Assembly (NCBI GenBank): GCA_013368325.1
Contig: JAACJK010000117.1
Span: forward strand, 1 to 64,000
Direction of reading: 5' to 3'
Length of the DNA stretch: 64,000 bases
Source of the DNA: Ephemerocybe angulata
Taxonomy: Eukaryota > Basidiomycota > Agaricomycetes > Agaricales > Psathyrellaceae
The position numbers and the translations under genes were made by a program. Positions 1-10,657 of the stretch are shown one piece after another; within the stretch, counting starts at the first letter, position 1; each line of letters opens with the position of its first letter. The notes under the pieces were generated by a model. It did not search any database and had not been told where the DNA came from. It saw only the letters and a program-made list of their open reading frames with translations.

Positions 1-2298
1 TAGTTCGCCCCCACTAAAGCAATTCCAGGCAGACGGGTCCATCGTGGAGAAGAAACTACACCCGAAATAGGTCAGACGTTACCAGGAGGGGTCGCCCAAG
101 TTCCGCATCCTGGAACCACTACCGATAGGCGGGGAAATGCCCAAAACTCGAGAGTCGTAAACCAACGAAGGTGATGGTGTCGGGTATAGTTGAGTAAGGT
201 TTGATGATCTTGAGTTGAAGCAAGCGACCTGAGGATAACATCTTCAGCGTGGTCTTTCGCGCCCCATTGTTCAGAGCAAGCACAGTCGTCGCACCTTCCC
301 CCTCCTGCGAAGCGTTGGAAAAATCAACCGTCGACGAAGAAACCTACCTATGAATCGATCTCCCTCAAGCGTGAAGCTTGATTTCAACATTATGCTGGCC
401 GCAAGGAGGTGTGCCCTATGCGCATGTCACACCGACCTGTATGACGAGGAGTTGCAGCATATCAGTATGCTGATAACAAATAACAGTCTGCCGACATACA
501 CGCAGATACTCCCACACCCCACCCCACAGTTGGGTACCTTGAGACCTGCTTGGAACAAAGATCCTTGGTTGATCTTAGCCCCGAGCCAAAGCTGGTCGAG
601 ATCCGGGAGCATTCAAGGAATCGTGGCCCCTCGATCGCGGCAACATATCGCCTTCTATAAGAGGTCCAAGAACGGACTTCCTAAGGAGGTGAACACGTAG
701 ACCTCGCATTACAACGCGGCCAACCAGACGGGGAGTTTCTTCCAGGGTGCCCTCACATACAGGTTCGAGGGGATCAAGAGTAGTACGGGTTGCAATTGCA
801 ACAGAAGACTGACCATCTTCATCCTCGAGACCTCTGTGGAGCTATTCCTGTCGCCAAGTCTTGTATTGTTGCCTTGAGAGGACGGGTAGTAGTGACCAAA
901 CCAAATCACAGGACATAGCCGGAAGACCTTGACTACCCTGTTCATTCCTCGAATCGATTCCAAGCGGCGACCTACGAACTGTAAGAACTGTGAGATAGGA
1001 GGAGGTACTAGACTACGAACGAAGAACAGATAGGGATAATCCTGCTGTTCGCAAATATGGCACTAGACACGGGGTAGACACAAAGCTTAGACAATGGCTC
1101 CGCGAGCAGGCCAGGCCGGGCCCGTTGAAACTGACCCGAAATCGGTCCGGGCCGATCAGCATCCTAGAGCGCCTTACGATGGCCATCATCTTTCTTCTAA
1201 CCACAATCATATCTTCCCGCTGCCGCAGTGCCGCTGCCTGCCCTTGCACATTCGCCCAACAACTCCACCACTGCTCCCCTGCCGTCGCGCAACACAAGCA
1301 TGAGTCTCGCACCAACCCAGCGTTGGTACTGGGTGAACTAGTCACAGAGGGTGGTCGCATGTGCCGAACTGAGGTAGGAGTAGATTCTCCTACAGACAGG
1401 CGGTGGACCACCTTTGTGTGGTTCGTTCCCGTAGTAGATACTCTCTACCAACCCGACCGTGCCTGCTGAACTTAAAAAGAGTCAGACGTGCTCAGCCCGT
1501 GCGCAATGGATATCAGCAGCCCATCGAATAAAGAAGGATCGATGCACAGCCTAGTCACGACTACGCTACGCACGATCGCTCGCGCTCACGCCTACGCACA
1601 GTCTAGGAACGGCCTTATGGTTAGTTTGGCCAGCCCATTTGAATTTCATCTCCTTCCTTTGGTACACATCAATCGCATCCGCACCCATTGCAAATGGACC
1701 CCAACCCAGACGTGTAGAATTACGAGCATGGCGATAGAGGGCGCAGAGGGTGGTGGTGGACTGTGCGGAGATTCGAAACGATTGAGGTCAGTCAGTATAC
1801 TCTCTTGTAAAGCAAGTTCTGGACTCATGCGCGTTCAGCGCTCGATGAACGGCCACTCCACTTGCAGCTTTGCCGTCTATTTCAAGACCGTTGTTTCACT
1901 CAGCTCATCGACTTGCGTAGCTGTTCAACGACGCGCCTCTCGTCCCATTAGCATCGACACGCCCCAGTCGCCAATCGCCTACGCACGAGCACAAGACTCG
2001 GCCATCGCAGCCGACCACTAGAAATGGGACACGCACAGGCGCGCGCAACGCACAAGGCGGCGACCACCCCGGCGCATCGAGGGTGGCATGCGTGTTGGCA
2101 TGTGCGCCAACCTGTCGTGAAATTATTGTTGGTAGCCCGACTCGAATGTATCTAACACTGAAACCTTGCAACAGCCGCTTCGATTTGCGCAGATCGACTA
2201 GCTCGGTTTCCTCAAGTATGAACATTGAACACCAACACGTAGACTTGCTGGCCCATTGAATATGCCTTTACGCAGACCTACTCATCATATTGTTCCAA
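1..2298. other. Stretch without a recognisable gene
   Basis: Short open frames exist on both strands (the longest, at 1488-2021 plus, has 177 codons), but none resembles a protein family I recognise, and none shows convincing splice-linked neighbours. I see no long repeat or transposon end here. The stretch may be degraded mobile-element DNA, as the flanking 14-3-3 remnant suggests. Confidence 0.4.
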
Positions 2299-3122
2299 AT
2301 GCCTGGGGCACAGGGGAAGAAGTTCGGCGAGCTCGTTGCCTGTGCAGAGATGATCGAGAACATGAAGCGTGTCGCCTCTTCAGACCAGGAGCTCACCGTT
2401 GAGGAGCGCAACTTGCTCTCTGTTGTCTACAAGAACGTGATCGGTGCCCGCCGCGCATCGTGAAATGAAACGAGGCCCAGGTTCAGATAATCAAGGGCTA
2501 CAGAGAGAAGATCGAGCGCGAGCTCGCCAAGATCTGTGAGGACATCCTTGACGTCCTTGACAAGCACCTCATTCTACCGCCGCCTCTGGCGAATTGAAGG
2601 TCTTCTACCACAAGTTGAAGATGTGCGTTTTCCCTCTCTTCCCATGATCATGTGCCGGTGCTAATCGTACAATCAGGATCGGTGACTACCAATACCTCGC
2701 CGAGTTCGCTACTGGCGACAAGCGCCAGGGCTCCACCGACAAGTCCCTCGCCGCCTACAAGGCCGCCTCCGACGCTGTTATGACCGAGCTCGCCCACACA
2801 CCCCACCCGTCTCGGCCTCGTGCTCAACTTCTCCGTCTTCTACTACGAAATCCTCAACAGACCCGACCGTACTTGCTACCTCGCCAAACAGGCCTTCGAC
2901 AAGCAGGCCTTCGACGGCGCCATCGCCGAGCTCGGCACCCTCTCAGAAGAGAGCTACAAGGACTCCACCTTGATCATGCAGCTCCTCCGCGACAACCTTA
3001 CGCTATGGACCTCTGACATGCAGGATTCTGCTGACAAGCCCGGCCACGCCAAAGACGAGGCCGGTGACGCACCCGCGGACGAGTAACTGCATAATTAATA
3101 TCCATCATGTCTCTCTGTATCG
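2299..3122 (+). pseudogene. 14-3-3 protein pseudogene, first copy
   Basis: The frame from the ATG at 2299 reads into the 14-3-3 helix region ([19 protein letters not shown], then NVIGARRAS). It then meets TGA because the block that normally follows, the WRIVSSIEQKEE part, is deleted. Further on, [56 protein letters not shown] and [18 protein letters not shown] are all recognisable, ending at TAA near 3086. An intron is kept at 2623-2676 (GTGCGT..TCAG with a CTAAT branch site), so this came from DNA, not from mRNA. The family binds phosphoserine/threonine clients. This copy cannot make a full protein because of the deletion, a frame change, and an internal AFDKQAFD duplication. Confidence 0.9.
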
Positions 3123-3812
3123 GAACGTGATCGGTGCCCGCCGCGCATCGTGAAATGAAACGAGGCCCAGGTTCAGATAATCAAGGGCTACAGAGAGAAG
3201 ATTGAGCGCGAGCTCGCCAAGATCTGTGAGGACATCCTTGACGTCCTTGACAAGCACCTCATTCTACCGCCGCCTCTGGCGAATTGAAGGTCTTCTACCA
3301 CAAGTTGAAGATGTGCGTTTTCCCTCTCTTCCCATGATCATGTGCCGGTGCTAATCGTACAATCAGGATCGGTGACTACCAATACCTCGCCGAGTTCGCT
3401 ACTGGCGACAAGCGCCAGGGCTCCACCGACAAGTCCCTCGCCGCCTACAAGGCCGCCTCCGACGCTGTTATGACCGAGCTCGCCCACACACCCCACCCGT
3501 CTCGGCCTCGTGCTCAACTTCTCCGTCTTCTACTACGAAATCCTCAACAGACCCGACCGTACTTGCTACCTCGCCAAACAGGCCTTCGACAAGCAGGCCT
3601 TCGACGGCGCCATCGCCGAGCTCGGCACCCTCTCAGAAGAGAGCTACAAGGACTCCACCTTGATCATGCAGCTCCTCCGCGACAACCTTACGCTATGGAC
3701 CTCTGACATGCAGGATTCTGCTGACAAGCCCGGCCACGCCAAAGACGAGGCCGGTGACGCACCCGCGGACGAGTAACTGCATAATTAATATCCATCATGT
3801 CTCTCTGTATCG
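2433..3812. repeat. Tandem direct duplication, 2 x 690 bp
   Basis: The units are 2433-3122 and 3123-3812, head to tail with no spacer. The junction reads tgtatcg then gaacgtga. Identity is about 99.9 percent by eye. Each unit carries the 3' two thirds of a 14-3-3 gene including one intron and some 3' flank. Confidence 0.95.
3123..3812 (+). pseudogene. 14-3-3 pseudogene, tandem second copy of a 690-bp unit
   Basis: This repeats 2433-3122 almost exactly. The only difference I found is c at 2513 versus t at 3203. It starts mid-gene at NVIGARRAS, so it has no start codon. It carries the same deletion with TGA, the same intron and the same TAA and 3' flank. The duplication is therefore recent and happened after the gene was already broken. 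Confidence 0.92.
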
Positions 3813-4122
3813 CATGTCATTTTTCATCCTTGCATTTTACTGGCATTCCTGTTCGACAAAGTAATAGCGTATTACCTTTCTTCTTGAATCAACCTTCAAT
3901 ATCAGATTCGCAACGGCTGATCAGACCATCCGGTTGAAGCAACAACACTCCTCTTTGTGCTATTGTACCTAGACGGCCGCCGCCAAGAACCCACTGTAGC
4001 AGTACAAATTGAACCCGCGCCGCGTGGCGTTCCTTATCACCGATAGAAGAGATAGACGCCATGGGACGTAGTATTAGTAGATTAGACGCCTTGATAGATA
4101 GAGGATTTAGATTAGATAGAGA
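3813..4122. other. Intergenic stretch, no gene seen
   Basis: Sequence between the 14-3-3 duplication and the transposase remnant. It includes an AT-rich run with repeated gat/aga steps near 4070-4125 (ttagatagatagaggattta type). No coding similarity was seen. Confidence 0.4.
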
Positions 4123-4710
4123 TCACATCAGTGGCAGTACGAGCTGCTCGGTGCAGGCTGTATGAGCAAAGAGCACGCCTGTTTGCCAAAAGCGCAGCAA
4201 GGAGTCCACGAGGGGTCTGAATACGGGATTCATCTGATCGAAGTTCGGCTCGTTGGGTCCTGGAATGGTGCCAATTAGATACACATTCTCCACTCGATAG
4301 CGCAGATGGATTGGTAGGTTCATACACACCATGTAAGTCCCTCCAACACTTACATGCTTTCCCGCTGCCAGTGTTCTTTGTCCCCAAGGCTTGAGCCAAT
4401 CCACGTTCAGCGTGAATGCCAGTCGAAGCTCCCCGGCGGGGCGGCCATAAATGGCTTCCCATCGTGCTCCAGAAGCCCTTTCAAAGAAGAGCCCCGAAGC
4501 ATATCCTTGACTGTCACAGCCCCTTGTGCCTATAACCTCGTGAACTCTCATATCGACTAGGCGCCTAACAGTTCCACCGCATGGGTATATTACGTAAGCG
4601 CTCGTGTTTCTTGCTGCACACGTAAGCTTGGGCGCTTCTGCTTTCCCTGCATACACTTTTACACGACAAACTTCGGCTTGTGTTCTGTTCTGTTTCCTCT
4701 TCAACATCAT
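4123..4710 (-). mobile_element. Tnp2-like (CACTA/EnSpm superfamily) transposase fragment
   Basis: The 195-codon frame resembles the Tnp2 transposases common in basidiomycetes. The block with FTLNVDWLKPWG, then MNLPIHLRYRVENVYLIGTI, PGPNEPN and NPVFRPLVDSLLRFWQ follows the family order of conserved motifs (N-L-P..R-Y..E-N..Y-L-x-G-x-I-P-G-P..E-P). Only this internal part is present. The rest of the transposase, the terminal repeats and a target-site duplication were not seen, so this is a dead remnant. Its 5' side abuts the last exon of the R1-like gene, about 195 bp away. Confidence 0.75.
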
Positions 4711-4905
4711 GCACTCTGGGCGTGAATACTAAGAGAAGGCACTGCTGTACCACCGTCGAAACTGATGGAGTATACACTCCGTAATCACTCGACGCCATTT
4801 TACTGCTCGGCTGCACTCAAGATAAGAATTCAGTTGACGTTCTCGCGGAGTCAGATAAGTATTGAGGCTACATTACTACATTCAGTCTACAGGCTATCGA
4901 CTGCG

Positions 4906-7701
4906 CTACAAGCAAATAGGATTTGTGATGGACCCAGGTCTGTCCGCTCGCTGCCTTTCAGGTCCTCTGAACACCCCGGAAGGAAGCGAGATAGGGAAGG
5001 GCGCGTTACTCGTCTTGATTCGGAGGTGTCGGACCCCAACGGAAAGGCCGCCTTGCCATGCTTGAGAAAGGAGCTCCCCCTGAAAAATACAGACGCCTCT
5101 CGTTAGCACAGGTCATTCACACGCTGCGGGCAGTGTGTAGGAAACGGGCGTGATATCAACTACGTACCAAAATGGTGGGGCAAGGTTTATGCAAGTACAA
5201 TCGTACGTCCTGTGCGCGACACAAGAAAGGAGCCCGCTCCAGCGCGAACCGAATAATAGTCGACTGTTCTATATCCCACACGGTCCTATAGGCGGATCGA
5301 ACAGAAGACGGTACTTTGGCCATCGTTTGGATAGAGCCTGGAAGAACCATAGAAGGAGGGGTCAACAGATGGCAAGAAAAAGAATCCAATCTGCACGAAC
5401 CTCTATGCTCGACGATACGGTCTCGGACTTCATCGTCCCATAGGTTCGATCGTTCAAGAGCCCCCATAAAACGCCGGGGTATATTTACGAACAGCCCCGA
5501 CGGCCCGTTGAGGACGGCTATGAGGCTTGAACGCAAAGTTAGACTGTGCTGGACTGAGTAGTCACTAAAGTCGATATGCGTACCTCCTGAAAGGCTCAGA
5601 GGATTCGGAGCAGCCTGTTATTATAGACGTCATGGGGTCGGAATCGTAAACCGTAACATCGCAATTGCGGAGACCTTCTGTAGTCACTCTGGCTCGAAGA
5701 GCCCCCCAGTCGTAACGGTTGGAAAGCTCGCGTAGAGACCATATATGATCTTGGACGAGCCTGGTACTGGTTTCAGAGTTAGGATTCAGAGGCGCAGAGA
5801 TCGGACCCCGAGTCTTTAACAGCGCACAGCTCTGGTCGAGAGCGATGTATTGAACCAGCTCCGCGATGGCAACGTTCAATTCTCGAGCCACGCTGGAGTC
5901 ATATGAATGCCCCAGGGCAACCATTAAATCCGCGAACCCGTTAGTTCCAACCCTAATAGCCGTAGGTTTCCCTTCGAAAACACCATCCGGTGGCAGAGGT
6001 CGAGAGGTGCGATCCACGACACCGTTCAACGCGTCGACTGCCTTGCGAGTAACTCGACTTAGCTCTTGAAAGTCCATAGCACCTTCCGCCGTGACGAAGG
6101 AGGGGAGAATCAGGGTGAGCATGCTACCAGCGCCTAACGCTTGGAGGTAGGCCGCTAGTATGTGTTCCTTGCCATCGAAGGATGTCGAGTCGCTCACGGT
6201 CGCGCCGCAGTTTCCCCTAGCTTGAAAGAACCGGTCAATTTTCATCAGGTAAATTCGGGGAAACGGAATGGTACCGTAGATCGCGTCTTTGTATAAAATG
6301 AAAGGTCCGCCTGTTGCGATTATAGTGTCCAGTATGTTGTTCCATAACTTACGCGCGCCTATCTGCCTGGAACCGTGACCGCCAGTTTCCACTCGAGTGT
6401 ATTCGGCCTCGAACGCAGACCCGTGCAACGATTCGAGTTGTGGTGCGCGGGAGGGACAGACGAGGGTCCAGGGTTGATCGGCATGGACTCGATGAAGGCT
6501 GGTAAGCGATAGAGGTAAGTACTGACGTCTGCCAACACAACTAATATTTAACGAGAAGACCGGAGCATCGCATGCCACTCACAATAAGTCGTTTATCAGG
6601 AACCCAAACTCCAGGCGAGGGCCATCTCTAAACACTTTCGATCTCTTCCTGATCAATTTCAAGAGCCCTTCAATGTCAGTGTGCCATGGTTCAACGAAAA
6701 CCGATATCGCCCCGGACGGCCTATTCATTGAAGTACCCAATGCTTGGAGCATCGCCTCGAGAGCGCTTATAGCAAGGGGGACCCCAGCTTGGACAGTACC
6801 ATCGACCACGGATCTAGAGAGAGTGAGAAACACCGATATCTTTCAACTTCAAACTCACCCTCTACAAGCCAAGCTTTGAACCCCAATGCCTACGTCAGCG
6901 CCATCTCTGACCAACCTAACCGCCTTTTCTATTGAAGGCAGCACATTCGCGGTTTCCATTCGGAGTGCGTAACACGAGGTTAATACGGGTTTCGATGTTC
7001 CACTTCCTGTAAGGATTCCGTACGAGGGAAACATTTTTTGAGTCGCCATAAGAAGGTAAGTGGCTTCCACCTCCTCTAAGTTGTCGGCGTGCATATAGAG
7101 AGCTGCTCTAAGCAACATGTGCTGAGGGCGTTCGAGAAGCCTTTCCGCATCATGCAGAAGACAAGAGAATCGCAAAGCACAAAGCGCCCGGCTAGAGTAG
7201 CAGTATGAATCACGATGTGTCGGAGTGTCGGAAACTGAAATAACAAACGTACAAGTTCAAGCGGCGATCCTCTTCGTGCCGGATCATTGCACACAACGCC
7301 GGTTCGTGTCTCTCGACCGTCGACATGAAATCAGCCGATATTGCTCCCGCCGAGTGAGCTGCCCTCATCGCATCCCCAAATCCAGTGGGCGTTGCCTTAT
7401 ATATGACGCTCCTTTCGAGGGCCGAACTCAACAGCGCGTAGTCGGTGCCCAGTGTCTCCAGAGACCCGGCGATCTCTGCTAAAACCGACTGGCGGACAAT
7501 CAGTACGTGACACCCTTCAATACTCATCGAAACGCGTACATCTATGTTACAAGAATCCACAGATGGGCTACAGACAGCCAGCGCCATGGACGCAATCCTG
7601 CGGACCACACCTTGCAGTTACAATTAAGACCTAGAGAGAGGAAAGCTACCTACCTGGTCGTAATCCTGCTGTCAAGTACCGGCAAGGACTCGTCCTCAAA
7701 G
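4906..7701 (-). CDS. Divergent ribonucleotide reductase large subunit-like protein (R1-like), catalytic residues lost
   Basis: Proposed exons on the minus strand: about 7701-7654, 7597-7253, 7191-6859, 6813-6583, 6498-5584, 5543-5168 and 5079-4906. Introns are 7598-7653, 7192-7252, 6814-6858, 6499-6582, 5544-5583 (only 40 nt, least certain) and 5080-5167. With these, the frame is open for 792 codons. Recognisable R1 landmarks in order: a partial N-terminal cone (DSRITTR), ERPQHMLLRAA, VLTSCYALRM (first redox cysteine kept), VGIGV, EPWHTDIEG, WTLVCPSRAP, GPFILYKDAI, IRVGTNGFADLM, LALDQSC-like helix, YDWGALRARV, NLWDDEVRDRI, YRTVWDIEQSTI and the final SQAWQGGLSVGVRHLRIKTS. The active-site NLCxE, the second redox cysteine (in VCNLAS) and the YY pair of MYYLRT are absent. 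The pair reads RH here, and no CxxC tail follows. The true start exon was not found. The protein is probably non-catalytic but under selection to stay open. Confidence 0.85.
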
Positions 7702-8446
7702 ATCTGAGCCGTGGAAGGCTGTGAGGAGGAGCTCGGATAGAAGTACCCTTAACGTACCCGCCGCAACCGCCTAGCCACCTAACCACGACTATTAGCCATC
7801 GGAACCGAGTCGGACAAAGTGATACGAAGAACCAGACCTTCTTCGAATCGTACTCCTCTATAGAACTAAAAGGTTTGTCAGAGCATGGCCCGCACAACTG
7901 ATCATGGCAGCTTAACCTACCCGTCTGCACAGGCGTGGACAGTGCGTCAGTGAGAAATGCTCTGAAGCAGCACTAAGAACTACTCACTGCGTTTTGACAC
8001 AAAGCAGTCGTAGCCTTCCTCAGGATAGGGAAACATTGATAAGGATGCAGGAATCTCTACGCGGTCAGGTCCATTTTATACCAATCGGCCCTAGTCACAA
8101 AGCTAACATCGGCACGTCGTAGATCGTCCTATCTGGTACTTACCTCAAACGTAAGTATGATAGGTGTAACCCTAGCTACAGCAGCATACGAGAAGGAAGG
8201 CTCACTGATATAGGGTGCTCACCTAACAAACATGGCGAGGGGTAGTTCATCTACGCAGCTCTCCCGTCCGCACTCCTGCAGAGTAGGTGGCATGGTGCTA
8301 ATCGTGGGTTGGAAGCTTACCCCTATTAGATGCAGCTATACCCTGTCCATGTACAGCCTCGGTAGAGGTCACACCGTGACGGCGGGAGAGACCTATAAGT
8401 AGGTGCGTCGAGACCTGGTTCGCCTTTCGCCTTCGTCAGAACGACA
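7702..8446. promoter_or_regulatory. Divergent promoter region between R1-like and NTase-like gene 1
   Basis: Intergenic DNA between two outward-facing genes. It holds GGTACTTACCTC (8135-8146) and GGTGCTCACCT (8214-8224), both resembling motifs upstream of other genes of this region, and a TATAAG (8392-8397) about 50 bp before the ATG at 8447. The missing first exon of the R1-like gene may also lie in this stretch: a minus-strand frame up to 7930 is open, but I could not link it. Confidence 0.4.
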
Positions 8447-9744
8447 ATGAACAGCCCGACCCACCCATCGTGGGTTATGGGTCATCTCGAGAGGTTCTTA
8501 CTCTCGGCACCAGACGGAGCGGTCGCACGACTCCTCGCGAACATGGATGTATGGGAGATACCAATTCTGGGGAAGATAAACACTCGCCTTCGCTGCTGGT
8601 TCCACGGATACAGTCGAAGAACTTGGAACTTCGAGGAGTTCCTGAGACTTTACTTCCGTAGACCAGCTACTCTGCTGGCTATGGTCGACGGGAAGAACGC
8701 CATGATTTATGGCGGAGCGGTGTTACGATTTTTCCTCAGATGCAGCACGGCAAACTGCCCGATAGACATTTGTACGACATTATCCAGGTACCACCAGTTC
8801 ACCAGATTTCTTCAAGACGACGGATTCCGACTGTGTCGAAGCCAAGCTGCTCCGTGGTCCGGCGTGGGAGAGACTATAGGATCACTCCTCCAGAGAGTGG
8901 GCGCCACCCACGAAACATGGGCTCTCACTGCAGACAACAGTTGGGCGGCCGAAGATCACATCGGATACAAGTTCCAGTACAAGAGGAAACACCTAGGGAT
9001 GCGCATCACCGTCAACTTGCACTTGATAAGGTGCGAACCCTACAGGCACGTACTTGGCGGCCCGATAAGTAAGTCAATGGTTTATTCGCCCAACGGATAA
9101 TGAACGCTCACTGTAATACGCACCTCACCCATTCAACCGTCCCTACATGTATCACCTACTAGCACCACTGACGTGCTCCATGACTGGTCACGAAGCCGTC
9201 GCACCATTCGCCCGATCCACCTTTCGACTTGGTTTGGCCTTCACCCTGAGAAACTTGCATCTATTGGAGCCCCTCCTTGGGGAGCATTATGTGGTGCAAG
9301 GATCTTTAACCGACATCGAATTCGAGGTGATTCGAGGACCGCCGAGCGCCTTTCACACATACTTTTCTGCTGAGACGGGAGCTCGTCACCTGGGAGACCA
9401 GTACAGCTGGGTAATACCCAGATCGAGCCAAGGTACGTCCCATCCGCCGGACTAGCATAGCAGCCAGACGACTCGCGCGCTAGATTGATAACCCAATGCA
9501 CAGAACCAATGTCCCCAGTTGTGCGGATGCACGGACCGTCCTTTGAAGTGCTAGATTGGAATATGATAAAGGACGACAAAGGAACATACATGAGCATCGG
9601 GGAACCTTTTGTGTGGAGGTGAGTACAGTAATTGAGGCTGACCGATAAGCGTAATAACACAGAAACAGTTCTAGGTACTACTATGCAAATCGACGGGAAG
9701 ACTCAGGGACCGACGCCGAGGCCGAGAACGGCGATGCTAACTAA
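8447..9744 (+). CDS. Nucleotidyltransferase-like family protein 1 (function unknown)
   Basis: Exons 8447-9068, 9163-9432, 9504-9618 and 9663-9744 join in phase (1089 nt) to give 362 aa. All introns are GT..AG. Residues 83-110 contain YGGAVLRFF..CPIDICT, matching the layout G-[GS] then D-h-x-h of nucleotidyltransferase-fold enzymes, but the second acidic residue is cysteine. The block after the first intron (TCSMTGHEAVAPFARSTF) aligns by eye with the MNYISGREAVAFYPELTE block of the gene at 19257-20416, so the two belong to one family. The C-terminus is acidic (DAEAENGDAN). No activity can be assigned. Confidence 0.6.
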
Positions 9745-9849
9745 GCCTGAGCCTATGCGACAGCGAAGGTTTCCACCTCTCCCTTTAGCTCAAGCAGGGT
9801 ACTTACCTTGACCACGTGTACATACTGTTCATTACGGACCTACGGTCAG

Positions 9850-9861
9850 ATATAAAGAGCG
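9850..9861 (+). promoter_or_regulatory. TATA box ATATAAAGAGCG upstream of the 9927 gene
   Basis: It lies about 65 bp before the ATG at 9927. The same 12-mer recurs at 20617-20628. A GGTACTTACCTT motif sits just upstream at 9798-9809. Confidence 0.45.
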
Positions 9862-9926
9862 GTTGAAACGCGGGCACCCTTAGTAGCGCCCCCCACCGTC
9901 CTCCGTGATTTCGCCCTGCAAACACT

Positions 9927-10657
9927 ATGCATACGACTCTTTGGCACAACATGCCTGGCTTCTTAGAGGTAAGGCTAGTACTACAGCAATCGAACGAACT
10001 GACACCGATCTACACTCTCTCGTGCTGCATCTCGTCAGCATCCGAAAGGTCAAGGTGCTGCGTTTTCAGCGAGGGCGGTACGTTCCTCTCTCGACGCCGA
10101 CTAGGCGACTGAACGCTAATCTAGCTACGACGGTCTGGCCGTATTAGATCAAGACACGAGCGGTGCACGTCTCCTCGACTCGCTGTGACCGCGAAACTGC
10201 CTATATGTGGAAAGTGCCCGCGTACACCACGAAGGAAAAGGGCGTAAAGTCGGAATACGTCGACCTAGAAAGCACCCATTTTCCCAACGGCAGCGTCAGT
10301 GTGCTGGTATCCACCTATCTAGGCCGAAAGTGGCCCATGCCCTTCGTCTACAGGGTCTACTTAGACCCGGGTAACGCCGGACCTCCTCCTCTGAACGCAG
10401 CCGCCGCAAAGGTCTTCCAGCGACCTTGGCTCGGCAACATCGTAATTGTTCGGTATTCTAGAAGCAATAAGAATCGTAGATTGTTCTACGGAAACATTTC
10501 AAGGCAGGAGCACGAGTTGGTGTTCGGGGTTCTAGGCGAGTGAGTACCATTCAAGTTTACAACCAACGAGCATCCCCAGACTCACGCCATGCTCGGATAT
10601 TTTCGCATCTAGTCTAATTGAACGGATCTGGGACGCCGCCTATAAACAGAAGGTGTA
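9927..10657 (+). CDS. Hypothetical protein, multi-exon
   Basis: The main exon (about 10142-10541) encodes a mixed hydrophobic/basic protein with blocks SVSVLVSTYLGRKWP, YRVYLDPGN and RPWLGNIVIVRYSR. Its donor at 10542 (GTGAGT) joins an exon ending IERIWDAAYKQKV at TAG 10657. The first exon probably starts at ATG 9927 (MHTTLWHNMPGFLE) and reads on or splices at GTAAGG; the linking intron was not resolved in phase. I recognise no domain. It follows the NTase-like gene by 180 bp on the same strand, with its own TATA box. Confidence 0.45.

Noticed and set aside
2780..3706. Arg-rich frames (78 codons, twice) inside the 14-3-3 copies
   Set aside because: They are alternate-frame shadows of the 14-3-3 coding sequence.
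4906..7701. R1-like as a simple pseudogene
   Set aside because: After removal of six GT..AG introns the frame is open for 792 codons, which is unlikely for decayed DNA, although the first exon is unresolved.
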